Assembly (NCBI GenBank): GCA_000168735.1
Contig: AASF01002141.1
Location: 1-6,396, forward strand
DNA length: 6,396 bases
Direction of reading: 5' to 3'
Source: Candidatus Endoriftia persephone str. Hot96_1+Hot96_2
GTDB taxonomy: Bacteria > Pseudomonadota > Gammaproteobacteria > Chromatiales > Chromatiaceae
Positions 6,077-6,396 of the stretch are shown piece after piece. The stretch's first letter is position 1; each line of letters begins with the position of its first letter. The notes below the pieces were generated by a model, which saw only the letters and a list, made by a program, of their open reading frames with translations, was not told where the DNA came from and ran no database searches. A program made the position numbers and the translations under genes.

Positions 6077-6396
6077 ATGTGGATCACAACCGACCAACTC
6101 CTGCTGCTACTGCTGTTGCTAACGACCAACGGTGCCCCGCTGCTGGCGCGGGGAGCCTGTTGCACTCGGGCTTCAACCACCCGATCGATAGAGGCCACAG
6201 GCTCGCCAGCGGCCAACCCCTGCTCGGTCCCTCCAAGACCTGGCGTGGCGTCATCGCAGCACTGCTGCTGACACCACTGGTATCACTGCTGCTCGGTCTG
6301 GGCTGGCTGCTCGGGTTGGTCATTGCCCTGTTTGCGATGCTCGGTGACATCAGCTCCAGTTTCATCAAGCGGCGTCTGGGGATGCCCTCGAGCAGC
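6077..6396 (+). CDS. CDP-archaeol synthase (CarS/DUF46) family membrane protein, partial, one frame break
   Basis: CarS-type enzymes join CTP to a lipid alcohol phosphate in the membrane; bacterial homologues of unknown substrate are common. The protein starts MWITTDQLLLLLLLLTTNGA, a membrane helix with the NGAP motif, followed by PLLAR. The frame then changes at the GGGG of 6149-6152; dropping two Gs joins it to SLLHSGFNHPIDRGHRL and PLLGPSKTWRGVIAALL. A second helix region (LLLGLGWLLGLVIALFAML) and the motif GDISSSFIKRRLGMPSSS follow. GPSKTWRG and GD..SSFIKRR are the family's conserved catalytic loops. The gene leaves the window at the right edge. It is divergent from the Cys-rich gene. Family assignment is good; substrate in this bacterium is not known. 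Confidence 0.82.

Overview
The window looks like a piece of a GC-rich gammaproteobacterial chromosome. The protein families fit best with environmental or sulfur-oxidising lineages, but nothing here fixes a genus. Almost every gene is interrupted by frameshifts. When each protein is rebuilt by hand from adjacent frames, nearly every break is repaired by removing one or two bases, usually from a short G/C or A run, and the repaired proteins match well-conserved families. I therefore read this as low-quality, insertion-rich sequence over intact genes, rather than gene decay. The coordinates below give whole genes across the frame breaks.

Left end (1-723, minus strand): a sugar/choline-type nucleotidyltransferase (LicC-like cytidylyltransferase) that runs off the window. 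It is followed by about 870 bases (724-1595) without a recognisable gene. This stretch has lower GC and holds two overlapping minus-strand open frames of unknown status.

Centre (1596-3510, minus strand): a two-gene unit of arsM (arsenite S-adenosylmethionine methyltransferase) and a PqiA-domain inner-membrane protein. After frame correction the arsM end overlaps the start of the PqiA-like gene. Divergent from it is htpX (3624-4540, plus), a membrane zinc protease. A good match to a heat-shock (sigma-32) promoter lies in the 113-base shared intergenic region. Directly behind htpX is the C-terminal third of a YtcJ-type amidohydrolase (about 4548-5097) with no 5' part, which is either a real deletion or an assembly join.

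Right end: a stem-loop separates the amidohydrolase remnant from a convergent gene (5161-5903, minus). That gene encodes a secreted cysteine-rich protein with a clear internal duplication. Divergent from it, a membrane protein of the CDP-archaeol synthase (CarS/DUF46) family starts at 6077 and runs off the right edge. A hairpin lies in its leader.

Functionally the window mixes arsenic biomethylation (arsM), envelope quality control (htpX), envelope proteins (PqiA-like and the Cys-rich protein) and CTP-dependent lipid or head-group chemistry (both edge genes). No new multi-gene system is evident. The items most worth checking are the insertion pattern, the hidden arsM tail, the duplicated Cys-rich protein and the sigma-32-like promoter.
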